Positions 8,059 through 16,351 are shown, counted from the stretch's first letter. The stretch: DNA of 64,000 bases from Bog-756 sp963704585 (GCA_963704585.1 OY969919.1:1860001-1924000); one strand, 5' to 3'. Notes: generated by a model not told the origin, from the letters alone. Program-made: numbers and translations.

Positions 8059-9680
8059 GTGGAGAGGGCCTTGGCCGGCTCAGCGCCCTGGCGCTCCTCG
8101 GCCCACTGGCGCAGGAGGCGGGCGGCCTCGTTCGGCCGCTGCCCGATGAAGTCGTTGACCTGGGCGAGGACCGCGTCGGGGCCGATCTCGAGGACCGGCA
8201 CGTTGCGGTAGGCGGGGAGCTCGCCCGTCGGGTCGTCGTCCACCAGCGGGATCATCGGCGGCATCCCGTTCGCGGTGAGCTCGCCGACCGGCACCTCCTG
8301 GTAGAGGGGCTGGCGCTTGCGCGACGCGCGGAGCATGAAGAAGAGCATCCCGACGATGAGGAGCAGGAGCCCCGCCGCCGACGCGACGTGCATCATCGAG
8401 CCGCTCGATGCGGCTCCTGCGGCCGAGGCGCCCGAGCCGGCGCCGCCGTTTGCCGCGAACGGCATCGAGGAGACGACCAGCTGGTCGCCGTTGGCCGGGT
8501 TGAGCCCGGCAGCCGCGGTCACCAGCGAGTTGACCTCGGAGGTGCTGACCTTTTTGGTCGCGGACGAGTTGAGCAGCACCGCCACCGAGGTTTTCTCGAC
8601 CTGGCCGGGTGCCTGGTTGACGGTCTGGGTGACCTGCCCGACCGCGTTGGTGATCTGCGAGGTGTTCGACGAGTAGGTGCCGTTGGTTCCGGACGAGGTC
8701 GTCGGCTGGCTCGACCCGAGCACGCCCGACGGCGGTGTGCCGGTCCCGCTGAACGTGTTGGTCGAGGTACTCTGGCCGGTCGGTGCGGTGATCGGCTGAC
8801 CCTGCGGGTTGGTCTGCAGGCCGCTCGTCGTCGTCTGGGTCTGGTTGAAGTTGAGCAGCGCGTGGACCTGCACGGCGGCGTTGCCCTCGCCGACCACCTT
8901 GGCGAGCAGCGCGGTGATCGAGCCGGCGAGCGCGCTGTCGTAGGTGTCGGTCTGCTCCGAGTTCGACGCGCCCGACGAGCCGTTGGCGTCGCCCGGTGCG
9001 GTGAGGACGTCCCCGTGGTTGTCGACGACCGTCACGTCGGACGCCGAGAGGCCAGGGGTGGAGGAGGCCGCGAGGTGGACGATGGCCGCGACCTGCCCCG
9101 AGGAGAGGACGGTCCCCTGTGAGAGGTTGACCAGCACCGATGCGGTCGTCGCCGGCTGGTTGCCGATCGCGAAGTCGCTCTGCTGGGGGACGACGAGGTT
9201 GACCTGGGCGGTCTGGACGCCCTGGATCGACTCGATCGTCTGGGCGAGCTGCCCCTCGAGCGCCTGCTGGTACTCGACCTGCTGGACGAACTGGCTCGTC
9301 GTGATCCCGCTCTTCTCGAGGTTCGAGAAGCCGACGTTGCCCGACTGGGGCAGCCCCTGCTGGGCGAGGGCGACCCGCTCCTGGTCGACCGCGGACGCTG
9401 GCACGAGCACCGTCGTGCCGCCGTCGGCGAGCTGGTAGGGGATCTTCTGGCTGGTGAGCTGCTGGGTGATCGCGCCCGCGTCGGCCGGCTGGAGGTTGGT
9501 GAAGAGCGGCTGGTAGCTCGGCGCGGACTCCGCGCCCATGAACCAGAACACGCCGACGACGAGGGCGATCGCCGCGATCGCGGTCATGACCTTCTGCCCG
9601 AGGGTGAACCCCGAGAGGATCGTGCCGATGTGCCCCCGGGCGGTCGTCAGGGAGTCGCGGGACGACGGCAGCAGCGCCAC
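8055..9680 (-). CDS. fliF: Flagellar MS-ring protein FliF
   Basis: The 541-residue protein has the FliF plan. A first membrane helix (VMTAIAAIALVVGVFWFM) near residues 30-48 is followed by the ring-building periplasmic part (YQPLFTNLQPADAGAITQQL; IPYQLADGGTTVLVPASAV; GFSNLEKSGITTSQFVQQVE; AQVNLVVPQQSDF). A Ser/Thr/Gly-rich linker comes next, then a second helix (AAGLLLLIVGMLFFMLR) near residue 440 and a cytoplasmic tail that contacts FliG (VLAQVNDFIGQRPNEAARLL). The GTG start lies two bases after the fliE stop, indicating coupling. It is the inner-membrane base on which the rotor and export gate assemble. Confidence 0.97.
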   Translation of the reverse strand: MALLPSSRDSLTTARGHIGTILSGFTLGQKVMTAIAAIALVVGVFWFMGAESAPSYQPLFTNLQPADAGAITQQLTSQKIPYQLADGGTTVLVPASAVDQERVALAQQGLPQSGNVGFSNLEKSGITTSQFVQQVEYQQALEGQLAQTIESIQGVQTAQVNLVVPQQSDFAIGNQPATTASVLVNLSQGTVLSSGQVAAIVHLAASSTPGLSASDVTVVDNHGDVLTAPGDANGSSGASNSEQTDTYDSALAGSITALLAKVVGEGNAAVQVHALLNFNQTQTTTSGLQTNPQGQPITAPTGQSTSTNTFSGTGTPPSGVLGSSQPTTSSGTNGTYSSNTSQITNAVGQVTQTVNQAPGQVEKTSVAVLLNSSATKKVSTSEVNSLVTAAAGLNPANGDQLVVSSMPFAANGGAGSGASAAGAASSGSMMHVASAAGLLLLIVGMLFFMLRASRKRQPLYQEVPVGELTANGMPPMIPLVDDDPTGELPAYRNVPVLEIGPDAVLAQVNDFIGQRPNEAARLLRQWAEERQGAEPAKALST

Positions 9681-9682
9681 GC

Positions 9683-10069
9683 TCAGGCCTGCATGTTCAT
9701 GATGGTCTGGAAGGCGGTGACCGCCTTGTCACGGACCGAGGTGACCAGCTGGGTCTGCAGGTCGGCCTCGGTCGAGGCCACCGTCACGTCCGCGATGTTG
9801 GCGTTGCCCGATGCCGCCTGCAGCGAGAGGTTGGTCGCCTGGTTCTGGACCGTGTTGAGCGAGTCGAGCGCGCCGCCGAGCATGTCGGCGAACGACCCCG
9901 ACGAGCCGGTGGCGCCGGGCACCCCGCCCGCACCGGACGCGGAACCGGACGCGGAACCGGACGCGGCACCCGTCGTCGCGGACGACGCGGTGGCCGGGGC
10001 GGCCTGCGCGGCCGAGACGGCCGAGCCGACCGAGGGGATGGGCGGGATCGCGGGGATCGCGGCGATCAC
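9683..10069 (-). CDS. fliE: Flagellar hook-basal body protein FliE
   Basis: The 128-residue product ends in the conserved FliE region (FADMLGGALDSLNTVQNQAT; ADVTVASTEADLQTQLVTSV; DKAVTAFQTIMNMQA). This connects the MS-ring to the proximal rod. The N-terminal third is Ala/Ser/Gly/Pro-rich and includes a short SGSASGSASGAG repeat from a 12-bp DNA repeat near 9940-9965. The GTG start lies just after the flgC stop, and the neighbours flgB, flgC and fliF are the classical partners. Confidence 0.95.
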   Translation of the reverse strand: MIAAIPAIPPIPSVGSAVSAAQAAPATASSATTGAASGSASGSASGAGGVPGATGSSGSFADMLGGALDSLNTVQNQATNLSLQAASGNANIADVTVASTEADLQTQLVTSVRDKAVTAFQTIMNMQA

Positions 10070-10070
10070 G

Positions 10071-10481
10071 TCAGGCCTTGATCGAGAGGATCGACTGGTA
10101 GGCGGTGGTCGCGTGCGACATCACCGCGGCGTTGGCCTGGTACGACGTCTGCGACTGGATCAGGTCGACCATCGCGCTCCCGAGGTCGACCACCGGGTAG
10201 GCGACGTCGCCCTGCGCGTTGGCCGCCGGGTTGCTCGGGTCGTAGCTGATCCGGCCCTGGGACGGGCCGAGCGCGATTCCCTGGACCTGCACCCCGAGGC
10301 CGGCGGTGTCCGGTGGGTTCCCGGGTTCGACCTGGGCCGACGCGTCGACGTACTGCGCCTGGTAGACGGGCTGACCGGGCGTGACCGCGTCGTTCATGTT
10401 GGCCACGTTCCCGCCGATGGTGTCGATCCAGGTCTGGGCGACGTTGGCGCCCGATCCGGCGATGTCGATCGCTTCCCACAT
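10071..10481 (-). CDS. flgC: Flagellar basal-body rod protein FlgC
   Basis: The 136-residue product has the rod-family N-terminal helix (WEAIDIAGSGANVAQTWIDT followed by GGNVANMNDAVTPGQP, a diverged form of the usual NIAN motif) and the C-terminal helix (GSAMVDLIQSQTSYQANAAV; ATTAYQSILSIKA). It forms part of the proximal rod with FlgB and FlgF. The length is normal for FlgC. It starts eight bases after the flgB stop. Confidence 0.95.
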   Translation of the reverse strand: MWEAIDIAGSGANVAQTWIDTIGGNVANMNDAVTPGQPVYQAQYVDASAQVEPGNPPDTAGLGVQVQGIALGPSQGRISYDPSNPAANAQGDVAYPVVDLGSAMVDLIQSQTSYQANAAVMSHATTAYQSILSIKA

Positions 10482-10489
10482 GGCGTCTC

Positions 10490-10828
10490 CTATCCGGTGA
10501 TGGCGTTCTGGAGGATGGCGAACTGGTCGTTGAGGCCGTTCACGACGGCCTGGTTCTGCAGGTCGTTCTCCTGCATGAGGGTCATCTCGGTCGGGAGCGA
10601 GACGTTGTTGCCGTTGGTGCCCGACGCGAGCCCCTCGGGGACGATGGCCGAGGACGCGCTGCCACCGTTCGCCAGCGCGTTGGCGAGCGAGGACTCGAAC
10701 GTCACCTGATCGGCCTGGAAGCCGGGGGTGTTGACGTTCGCGATGTTGTTGGCGATGACCTGCTGCTGCTGGACGACGGAGTCCAGCGCGAACTGCAGGA
10801 CACCGATCGCTTCGGTGGCGTCGGCCAC
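10490..10828 (-). CDS. flgB: Flagellar basal-body rod protein FlgB
   Basis: The 112-residue protein shows the rod signature QQQVIANNIANVNTPGFQAD, followed by VTFESSLANAL and a C-terminal helix (MQENDLQNQAVVNGLNDQFA). The start is GTG at 10826-10828, supported by GGAGGG five bases upstream. It leads the flgBC-fliEFGHIJ series. The 158 bp before it contain a hairpin but no clear promoter. Confidence 0.95.
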   Translation of the reverse strand: MADATEAIGVLQFALDSVVQQQQVIANNIANVNTPGFQADQVTFESSLANALANGGSASSAIVPEGLASGTNGNNVSLPTEMTLMQENDLQNQAVVNGLNDQFAILQNAITG

Positions 10829-10948
10829 GGCGCCCTCCTGGGATTCACCTGGGGCGGCCGTCCTGGCCGTACGCGAAGCAGTCCGTGCTCGACGACTACT
10901 ACGTCCCCGGTCTCCTCAGAGTTGAGGGGGTGGCCGGTCGGGATTGCG

Positions 10949-10964
10949 CGACCCGCACGGGTCG
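10949..10964 (-). terminator. Short hairpin between the small flagellar ORF and flgB
   Basis: CGACCC and GGGTCG form a perfect six-base stem around a four-base loop, 23 bp after the stop at 10987 on the minus strand. There is no T-tract. It could attenuate fliD-fliS transcription before flgB, or be chance in this GC-rich spacer. Confidence 0.35.
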
Positions 10965-10986
10965 TCCGGCGTCGCCGGTCGCGCGA

Positions 10987-11265
10987 TCAGGCGTGGCGAT
11001 CGACAAACCGTGCGTCGGGCCGGCCTGGCACATAGGGGCTCGGCCGGCTGCGCACGATCTCGGCCATCCGGTGCTCGACCTCGCGGGCCAGCTGGTCGTA
11101 GCCGGCACCGAGCTCGGCCGCCCGCCCGGCGAGCTCGCCGGGGAACGGCGCCGACGGCGAGGAGGGCGACGGCGGGATGGCCACCCCGGCGACGACGGCC
11201 TGCCGCGACGCGCGGAGGTGCTCCTCGGCCTCGGCCAGGTACTCAGCCCACCCGCGCGACGCCAT
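10987..11265 (-). CDS. Small helical protein after fliS (FliT-like position)
   Basis: The 92-residue product starts MASRGWAEYLAEAEEHLRAS and continues as a likely helical hairpin (GRAAELGAGYDQLAREVEHR) around a Pro/Ser-rich centre. Its ATG lies inside the end of fliS (23-bp overlap), so the two are co-translated. Genes directly after fliS often encode the FliD-binding chaperone FliT, and size and helicity fit, but no sequence motif proves it. Confidence 0.6.
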   Translation of the reverse strand: MASRGWAEYLAEAEEHLRASRQAVVAGVAIPPSPSSPSAPFPGELAGRAAELGAGYDQLAREVEHRMAEIVRSRPSPYVPGRPDARFVDRHA

Positions 11266-11644
11266 CGATCCGATCGGGGGTCACGACCGCGGCGTGCCAG
11301 GCCTCGCGCAGCGGCGCGACGATCGTCCGGCACTCGCGGATCTTGGTCGGGTCCTTGGCGAGGTTGGCCTCGACGAGGGTGCGGAAGAGGAAGTCGTAGA
11401 GGGCGAGGAGCTCCTGGCCGCCGGTGAAACCGTCGGGCTGGAGGCTGTGGCGGAGCACCCCGACGATCTGCTGGGCACGCAGGATCGACGTGTTCGCGAG
11501 GTGGAAGTCGCGCGCCTCGATCGCTCCGTCGGCGACGTCGATGTCGGCCGCGAGCCGGTCGTAGAGCATGACGATGAGCTGCGGCCCGGCCGCCGTCTGG
11601 ACGGCCTGGTTCTGGTACATCGTGGCAGGGTTGCGGGGGGGCAC
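11243..11644 (-). CDS. fliS: Flagellin-specific chaperone FliS
   Basis: The 133-residue product matches FliS in its conserved front half (MYQNQAVQTAAGPQLIVMLY followed by DRLAADIDVADGAIEARDFH) and in the middle helix (NTSILRAQQIVGVLRHSLQ). FliS keeps flagellin unfolded and hands it to the export gate. GTG at 11642-11644 is preferred because GGGAGG lies upstream, although an internal ATG at 11618-11620 would give the shorter classical start. It follows fliD by seven bases. Confidence 0.92.
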   Translation of the reverse strand: MPPRNPATMYQNQAVQTAAGPQLIVMLYDRLAADIDVADGAIEARDFHLANTSILRAQQIVGVLRHSLQPDGFTGGQELLALYDFLFRTLVEANLAKDPTKIRECRTIVAPLREAWHAAVVTPDRIDGVARVG

Positions 11645-11651
11645 CGGTGAC

Positions 11652-14201
11652 TCAGCCTCCCGGCGTGGTGGTGGCCGTGCCGGTGGTGCTCGGGCCGCCC
11701 GATGAGCCCTGCGACGACGTCGAGCCGGAGGCGGCGTTGCTCAGCGCGGTGAGGAAGGAGCTCTGGGCCTTCAGCTGGGAGAGCGTCGTCTCGAGGGCGG
11801 TGAACTCCGCGGTGAGGGCCGCCTGCTGGGTGGCGACCAGCTGCTGTTGCATCACGATCTCGCTGTTGACCTCGGTGAGCGTGCTCTGCAGGCCGGTGAC
11901 GGTGAGCGGCACCATGCCGTTCGGTCCGAGCGCATTCACGCGGGACAGGTTGGCAAGGCTCTGGGCGAAGCCGGGCGCGTAGGTCACGGTGCCGAGGTTG
12001 GTCGATGCGGTGATCCCCGGAGTGGTGATCTGCAGCACGAGACCGCTGGCGGGGTCGCTCCCGCTGGGGAGGCTCAGGCTCTGGCCGGAGCCGGTCGCGG
12101 TCTGACCGTCGATGGTCCCGGCCACGTCGGTGCCGGTGAAGGTGGTGCCCGCGGCGGTGAGACCGAGCTGGTCCGCCCCTGACGCAGCCACGGTGAAGGT
12201 CGCGGCCGAGCCGTAGCCGGCGCTCGCGAGCTGGACCTGGTAGGCGCCGGCAGAGCCGACCAGCGCTGCCGACGTCGCGATGCCCGCGCCGGCCAGCGCG
12301 GTGTTGAGGCCGTTGATGACCGAGGACACGCTCTCACCGGCGGTCGCCGCGTAGGTCGCGGTGTTGGATCCGGACGTGACCGTGTAGGTCTCGGCCTGGG
12401 CGAGGGTCGTGGTGGTCGCGGCCCAGGTGGCCGATCCGGTGTCGACCGCCTGCGAGGCCGACTGCGAGATGGTCACCGCATAGGTCCCCGGAGTGGTGCC
12501 GTCGGTCGAGCCGGACACGTTGACCTGCCCGGCGTAGGTCGGTGACGCGGGCGCGAAGGTGCCCCCTTCGGTGAACATCGCCTGGACGGCGCTGGGGTTC
12601 TTCGCGTAGGCGGCGAGGAAGGCGGTCTGGTTGAAGGTGACCGTCCCCTGGCTGGTGATGGCGAGGCCCGCCGACTCACCGCTCGTCCCGTCACTGCCCG
12701 AGCCCGACGTGCCGACCGCATGGCCCACGATCGCGAGCACGTGCTGAGCGAGCGCACCGAGCTGCCAGCTGCCGTTGAGCGGGCCGGCCACGCCGGTCTG
12801 CGCGTTGTACGCGGTGTCGGTGGAGATCGTCGAGAGGACCTGGTTCGCGGCTGCCACCAGCGCCTGGACGTTGCTGACCACGCTGGTCGCGTCCGGGGTC
12901 ACGCTGATGGTGACCGGCGTCGTGCTCACCTGCGCGAGGTTGACGGTGATCCCGGGGAGCAGCCCGGTGACCGCGTTGGACTGCGAGGTCACGAGGTAGC
13001 CGCCAGGGCCGCCGATCGAGACCTGCGCGTTCTGGGCAGCAGTGGTGGTGTTGAGGACGCCGAGCCCCGAGGTGGCGAACGCCTGGGTGTCGACGGTCGT
13101 CGCCCCTGCGGTGCCGGTCCCGTTGGAGGACAGGTCGAGCGCGTAGGAGTTGGTGCCGACGTTGAGCGCGTTGGCGGTGATCCCGAGCCCGGCTCCGTTG
13201 ATGGCCGACACCACCGACGCGAGCGAGCCGTCGCCCACCGCGAGATTGGTGGCGGTCATCGACCCGAGGTTCAGCCCACCGGTCATGTTGGCGATGATCG
13301 TCCCGCCGCCGGCGGTCGCGAGGGTGACCGCGGTCGTCCCTGATCCTGCGATGTCCGTGACCGTGGTGGCGACCCCGTCCACACTCACGACGCCGTCGGT
13401 GCCGTTGACCACGCCGCCCGCGGCCAGTCCCAGCGCCCCGAGCGCCGAGCCGCCGGTCACCTGCAGGGAAGCGGTCGAGCCTTGTTCGGTGGTGGAGATC
13501 GAGAGGAGGCCGCCGGAGCCGACCTTTGCGGTCAGCGTGCCGCCGGCGGCCTGGGCGACGGCCTGCGCCAGCTCGGAGGCGGTGTAGGTCCCGAGCGCGA
13601 GGACGACCACCTGGGTGGTGCCGCCCACCGTCACGTTGAGCTGGTCGTTGGCCGAGGTGATGGTGACCGTCCCGGTGACCGGCGTACCCGCGGTCACCGT
13701 CGCACCGGTCGAGGCCTGGGTCACGTCGATGGTGTGCGCGCCGGCCGACAGTCCGGTGCTCCCGCCGAAGGAGGCGATGCCGAGCGCGGCACCACCCGTT
13801 CCGATGAGGAGGTCCCCCGAGGTCACCACGTCGCCGGTGGAGGCCACCGTGCCGGCGGAGATCTGGGTCGAGCCGGTCGCGAGCTGGTCGACCGCGAAGG
13901 TCACCGTGCCGGCCTGTGCGCCCGAGGTCACGCTGGCGCTCGCGACGGATGCGTCGGTCGAGGCCGTCGAGAAGGCCTGGTCGAATGCGCTGGGTGCCGA
14001 CAGAAGGTCCGCCGCCTGCTGCAGGGCGAGGAGCTGGGTGTTGAGCGCCTGGTAGTCCGAGATCTGGCCGCTGACCGTCGACGCCTGGCTCTTGAGCGCG
14101 TTGAGCGGCTGCTCATAGACGGACATCTCGGCGTTGATGATCGCCTGGGTGTTGAGCCCTGAGACCAGGCCGTTGAAGCTGACGGGTCCGGTGATCGACA
14201 T
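11652..14201 (-). CDS. fliD: Flagellar filament cap protein FliD
   Basis: The N-terminus (FNGLVSGLNTQAIINAEMSV, then LNALKSQASTVSGQISDYQA) is the FliD/HAP2 coiled-coil head, and the C-terminus (TGLQSTLTEVNSEIVMQQQL; ALETTLSQLKAQSSFLTALS) is the matching pair. At 849 residues it is nearly twice the usual 450-500. The extra length is a long Ala/Gly/Thr/Val beta-rich region with FliD-type repeats such as GTVTFAVDQLATGSTQISAG and GTYAVTISQSASQAVDTGSA. This suggests an enlarged surface-exposed cap or adhesin-like domain. The ATG has GAGGAG 10-15 bases upstream. It lies between fliC and fliS. Confidence 0.95.
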   Translation of the reverse strand: MSITGPVSFNGLVSGLNTQAIINAEMSVYEQPLNALKSQASTVSGQISDYQALNTQLLALQQAADLLSAPSAFDQAFSTASTDASVASASVTSGAQAGTVTFAVDQLATGSTQISAGTVASTGDVVTSGDLLIGTGGAALGIASFGGSTGLSAGAHTIDVTQASTGATVTAGTPVTGTVTITSANDQLNVTVGGTTQVVVLALGTYTASELAQAVAQAAGGTLTAKVGSGGLLSISTTEQGSTASLQVTGGSALGALGLAAGGVVNGTDGVVSVDGVATTVTDIAGSGTTAVTLATAGGGTIIANMTGGLNLGSMTATNLAVGDGSLASVVSAINGAGLGITANALNVGTNSYALDLSSNGTGTAGATTVDTQAFATSGLGVLNTTTAAQNAQVSIGGPGGYLVTSQSNAVTGLLPGITVNLAQVSTTPVTISVTPDATSVVSNVQALVAAANQVLSTISTDTAYNAQTGVAGPLNGSWQLGALAQHVLAIVGHAVGTSGSGSDGTSGESAGLAITSQGTVTFNQTAFLAAYAKNPSAVQAMFTEGGTFAPASPTYAGQVNVSGSTDGTTPGTYAVTISQSASQAVDTGSATWAATTTTLAQAETYTVTSGSNTATYAATAGESVSSVINGLNTALAGAGIATSAALVGSAGAYQVQLASAGYGSAATFTVAASGADQLGLTAAGTTFTGTDVAGTIDGQTATGSGQSLSLPSGSDPASGLVLQITTPGITASTNLGTVTYAPGFAQSLANLSRVNALGPNGMVPLTVTGLQSTLTEVNSEIVMQQQLVATQQAALTAEFTALETTLSQLKAQSSFLTALSNAASGSTSSQGSSGGPSTTGTATTTPGG

Positions 14202-14241
14202 GGTGGCTCAGCTCCTCTCGTCGAATCGCCTCCGTCGGTTT

Positions 14242-14278
14242 GGATGCTCCCGGGCGGTTCGACCGCCCGGGAGCATCC
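14242..14278 (-). terminator. Strong hairpin between fliC and fliD
   Basis: A perfect 17-bp stem, starting GGATGCTCCCGGGCGGT, closes around a three-base loop (a TTCG-like turn). It lies 54 bp after the fliC stop. No T-run follows on either strand, as is common for actinobacterial terminators. It probably ends the abundant flagellin transcript or protects its 3' end, with some read-through to fliD. Confidence 0.8.
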
Positions 14279-14331
14279 GCCCCGGCGAATCACTCCTGTC
14301 ACGTGCCCGGAGCGACCCGGGCACGGTCCGA

Positions 14332-15165
14332 CTACGGCAGGAGCTTGAGTGCCAACGCTGGCAGTTGCTCGGCCTGGGCGAGGACTGCCACGCCCGACTG
14401 CTCGAGGATCTGCTGGCTGGTGTACGTGGCGGTCGCTTGCGCGACGTTGACGTCCACCAGGTTCGCATGCGCAGCCTGGATGTTCTGCTGCGCGGTGGTG
14501 AGGTTGGAGGCCAGAGCCTGAATCTGGTTCTGACTGGCACCGACGTTGGCGGCCATTCCGGCGACCGTCGTGATCGCGGCCTGCACCGCGGTCATGGCTG
14601 CCTCGGCTGCGGTGACCGTGCCGATGCTGGCCATGGTCGTACTGACACCGAGCGCGAGCGTCGTCGCGGTCGCAACCGCAACCACGACCTGGTCGGCTGC
14701 CGCGTTGTACGGACCGACCTGGAACGTGCCGGTGTACGTGCCGCCCAGCAACGGGGTGGTGCCGTACGTGGTGCTGGCGGCGATCTGGTCCAGCTCGGCC
14801 TGGAGGGAGGCGAACTCGGCCTGCGATGCCGCAGATGTGTTGGCGTCCTGCGTGCCTCCGTTGGCGGCCGCGGTTGCCAGGGTGTTCATGGTCTGGAGGA
14901 TCGAAGCCTCCTGATTGAGCGCACCCTGCGCGGTCTGGAGCAGCGACACGGCGGTCTGGGAGTTGCTGATCGCTTGCCCGTACCCGTTGGCCTGCTCCTG
15001 CAGGAACTGACCAGCCACATAGCCGGCCGGGTTGTCAGCGGCCGTCTGGATCTGAAGACCCGACGACAGCTGCGACACGGCGTTGGCAACGGCGTTGCTG
15101 GTCGCGTTGAGGTTGTTGGTTGCCTGGGTGGCAATCAAGTTGTCGTTGATGAGAAGTCCCGACAT
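14332..15165 (-). CDS. fliC: Flagellin
   Basis: The 277-residue protein has both conserved flagellin ends. The N-terminal D0/D1 helices are LINDNLIATQATNNLNATSN, AVSQLSSGLQIQTAADNPAG and AISNSQTAVSLLQTAQGALN. The C-terminal ones are IQALASNLTTAQQNIQAAHA, ATATYTSQQILEQSGVAVLA and LPALALKLLP. The short central part (about residues 130-190) is the only variable surface region. The ATG has AGGAAGGA eight bases upstream. A sigma-28-like promoter and two leader hairpins precede it. The protein is Ser/Thr-rich in its centre, giving possible O-glycosylation sites for the nearby glycosyltransferase. Confidence 0.98.
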   Translation of the reverse strand: MSGLLINDNLIATQATNNLNATSNAVANAVSQLSSGLQIQTAADNPAGYVAGQFLQEQANGYGQAISNSQTAVSLLQTAQGALNQEASILQTMNTLATAAANGGTQDANTSAASQAEFASLQAELDQIAASTTYGTTPLLGGTYTGTFQVGPYNAAADQVVVAVATATTLALGVSTTMASIGTVTAAEAAMTAVQAAITTVAGMAANVGASQNQIQALASNLTTAQQNIQAAHANLVDVNVAQATATYTSQQILEQSGVAVLAQAEQLPALALKLLP

Positions 15166-15184
15166 TTCTTTGTCCTTCCTATGA

Positions 15185-15226
15185 CAGTTGCCCGCTCAAC
15201 TGGGAGCAGGGGAGCGTCCATGCTCC
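15185..15226 (-). promoter_or_regulatory. Two hairpins in the fliC mRNA leader
   Basis: CAGTTG-N6-CAACTG (15185-15202) and GGAGC-N6-GCTCC (15211-15226) are perfect inverted repeats between the proposed fliC transcription start (about 15228) and the ATG at 15165. The first ends just before the ribosome site. They could stabilise the flagellin mRNA or control its translation. Confidence 0.5.
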
Positions 15227-15235
15227 AACCCCCAC

Positions 15236-15262
15236 TTACGACTCGTTGGGCCGCAAACTTTA
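15236..15262 (-). promoter_or_regulatory. Sigma-28 (FliA)-type promoter of fliC
   Basis: On the minus strand TAAAGTTT (15262-15255) is a perfect match to the -35 element recognised by FliA-class sigma factors. After 11 bases comes AGTCGTAA (15243-15236), which matches the -10 consensus GCCGATAA in its last three bases and in the C-G core if shifted by one. It lies about 70 bp before the fliC start, and the cognate sigma gene is divergent next door. Confidence 0.72.
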
Positions 15263-15402
15263 GGGATAGACCCATTTTTCGGGTCCGCTCACCGGGGACA
15301 CACGACGTACTCGCCGATCGAGCCGCATTGTTGGGGTGTCGACTGTGCACAAATCCCGTCCGGCGACATCGCGTTCCGTGCGACGGTCACGGTCCGCGAC
15401 AT

Positions 15403-15441
15403 GCGGATATCGTTGCAATTGGATATCCGCCCCGGTACATT
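15403..15441 (+). promoter_or_regulatory. Promoter and candidate operator of fliA
   Basis: TTGCAA (15413-15418), a 17-base spacer and TACATT (15436-15441) form a housekeeping-type promoter with a predicted start near 15448, 60 bp before the fliA ATG. The perfect inverted repeat GCGGATATC-N10-GATATCCGC (15403-15430) spans the -35 box and spacer. A dimeric regulator binding there would block RNA polymerase. The motif itself was not recognised. Confidence 0.6.
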
Positions 15442-15508
15442 CGCTCCGGATTACCTCGTTTGGCAGGCGCCGGACTTGGATCGGCGTGAACCAACGCAAG
15501 GGGAGGCG

Positions 15509-16351
15509 ATGTCAGCGATCCGGGCGGATGTGTTTGACAAGCAAGACCCCGGGCCACGGTTGGACGAGGTATCGGACGCTGCGCACGAGCTCTGGATCGA
15601 CTATTGGGCCGACCGGACGCGCGAGCGTCGGAACCGTCTCGTCGTCCACTACGCACCACTGGTGACCGTCGTCGCGAGACGCTTTGCACGGCGTGCACGT
15701 TCACGTGACGCCCTCGAGGAGCTGTGCTCGTTCGGCCGGTTCGGCCTGATCGACGCGGTCGAGCGATGGGACGGCTCGACGGGGTTCAAGTTCGCCACCT
15801 ACGCGACCAAGCGGATCCAGGGCGCCATCATCGACGAGCTCCGCCGCGAGGACTTCCTGCCCAAGCGCCTGCGCGCCCGCGTGCAGATCTACCACGCGAC
15901 CCGCGACGACCTGGTCGGCAGACTGGGGCGATCGCCGACCATTCGGGAACTGGCCGATGAGCTGGGCCTCGAGGTCACCGAAGCCATGGAGCTCCGCGAC
16001 GAGGCGACCACGCTGACCCACCTGGTTCCGCTGGCAGAGGAGTCCGGTGCGTCCGAGGGCCGCGTGCTCGGCGCGTCTGCGGTCGCGCAGTCTCCGAGCG
16101 AGCGTGCCGAGTCCGGCGCCATGGCCGAATCGGTCAAGGCCGCGCTCCGGCGACTCACGGAACGGCAGCGCCAGGCCCTGGTGCTGACCTTCCTCGAAGG
16201 TCTTGCGAAGAGCGAAGTCGCAGACGTGCTCGGCGTCGGCAGGTCCCGGGTCACCCAGCTCGTGCAGCAGGGCCTCGAGAACCTGCGCACCGAGCTCGGG
16301 CTCGACGGTGTCGCCGATTCGGACGACATCGTGCCCGATTCGTCGAGGTGA
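15509..16351 (+). CDS. fliA: RNA polymerase sigma factor of the FliA/WhiG (sigma-28) class
   Basis: The 280-residue product has regions 2 to 4 of group 3 sigma factors. Region 2 is LVTVVARRFARRARSRDALE, then GRFGLIDAVERWDGSTGFKF and ATYATKRIQGAIIDELRRED. Region 3 includes GRLGRSPTIRELADELGLEV. Region 4 has the helix-turn-helix ALVLTFLEGLAKSEVADVLG followed by VGRSRVTQLVQQGLENLR. It should direct late flagellar genes such as fliC. The ATG at 15509 follows AAGGGGAGG. Upstream in-frame starts (for example 15400) lie before the predicted promoter and are rejected. It is divergent from fliC and convergent with the glycosyltransferase. Confidence 0.9.
   Translation: MSAIRADVFDKQDPGPRLDEVSDAAHELWIDYWADRTRERRNRLVVHYAPLVTVVARRFARRARSRDALEELCSFGRFGLIDAVERWDGSTGFKFATYATKRIQGAIIDELRREDFLPKRLRARVQIYHATRDDLVGRLGRSPTIRELADELGLEVTEAMELRDEATTLTHLVPLAEESGASEGRVLGASAVAQSPSERAESGAMAESVKAALRRLTERQRQALVLTFLEGLAKSEVADVLGVGRSRVTQLVQQGLENLRTELGLDGVADSDDIVPDSSR

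Noticed and set aside
15188..15508. Upstream extension of fliA (starts at 15188 or 15400)
   Set aside because: These starts lie before the predicted promoter, and the extra residues have no sigma similarity. ATG 15509 has a ribosome site.
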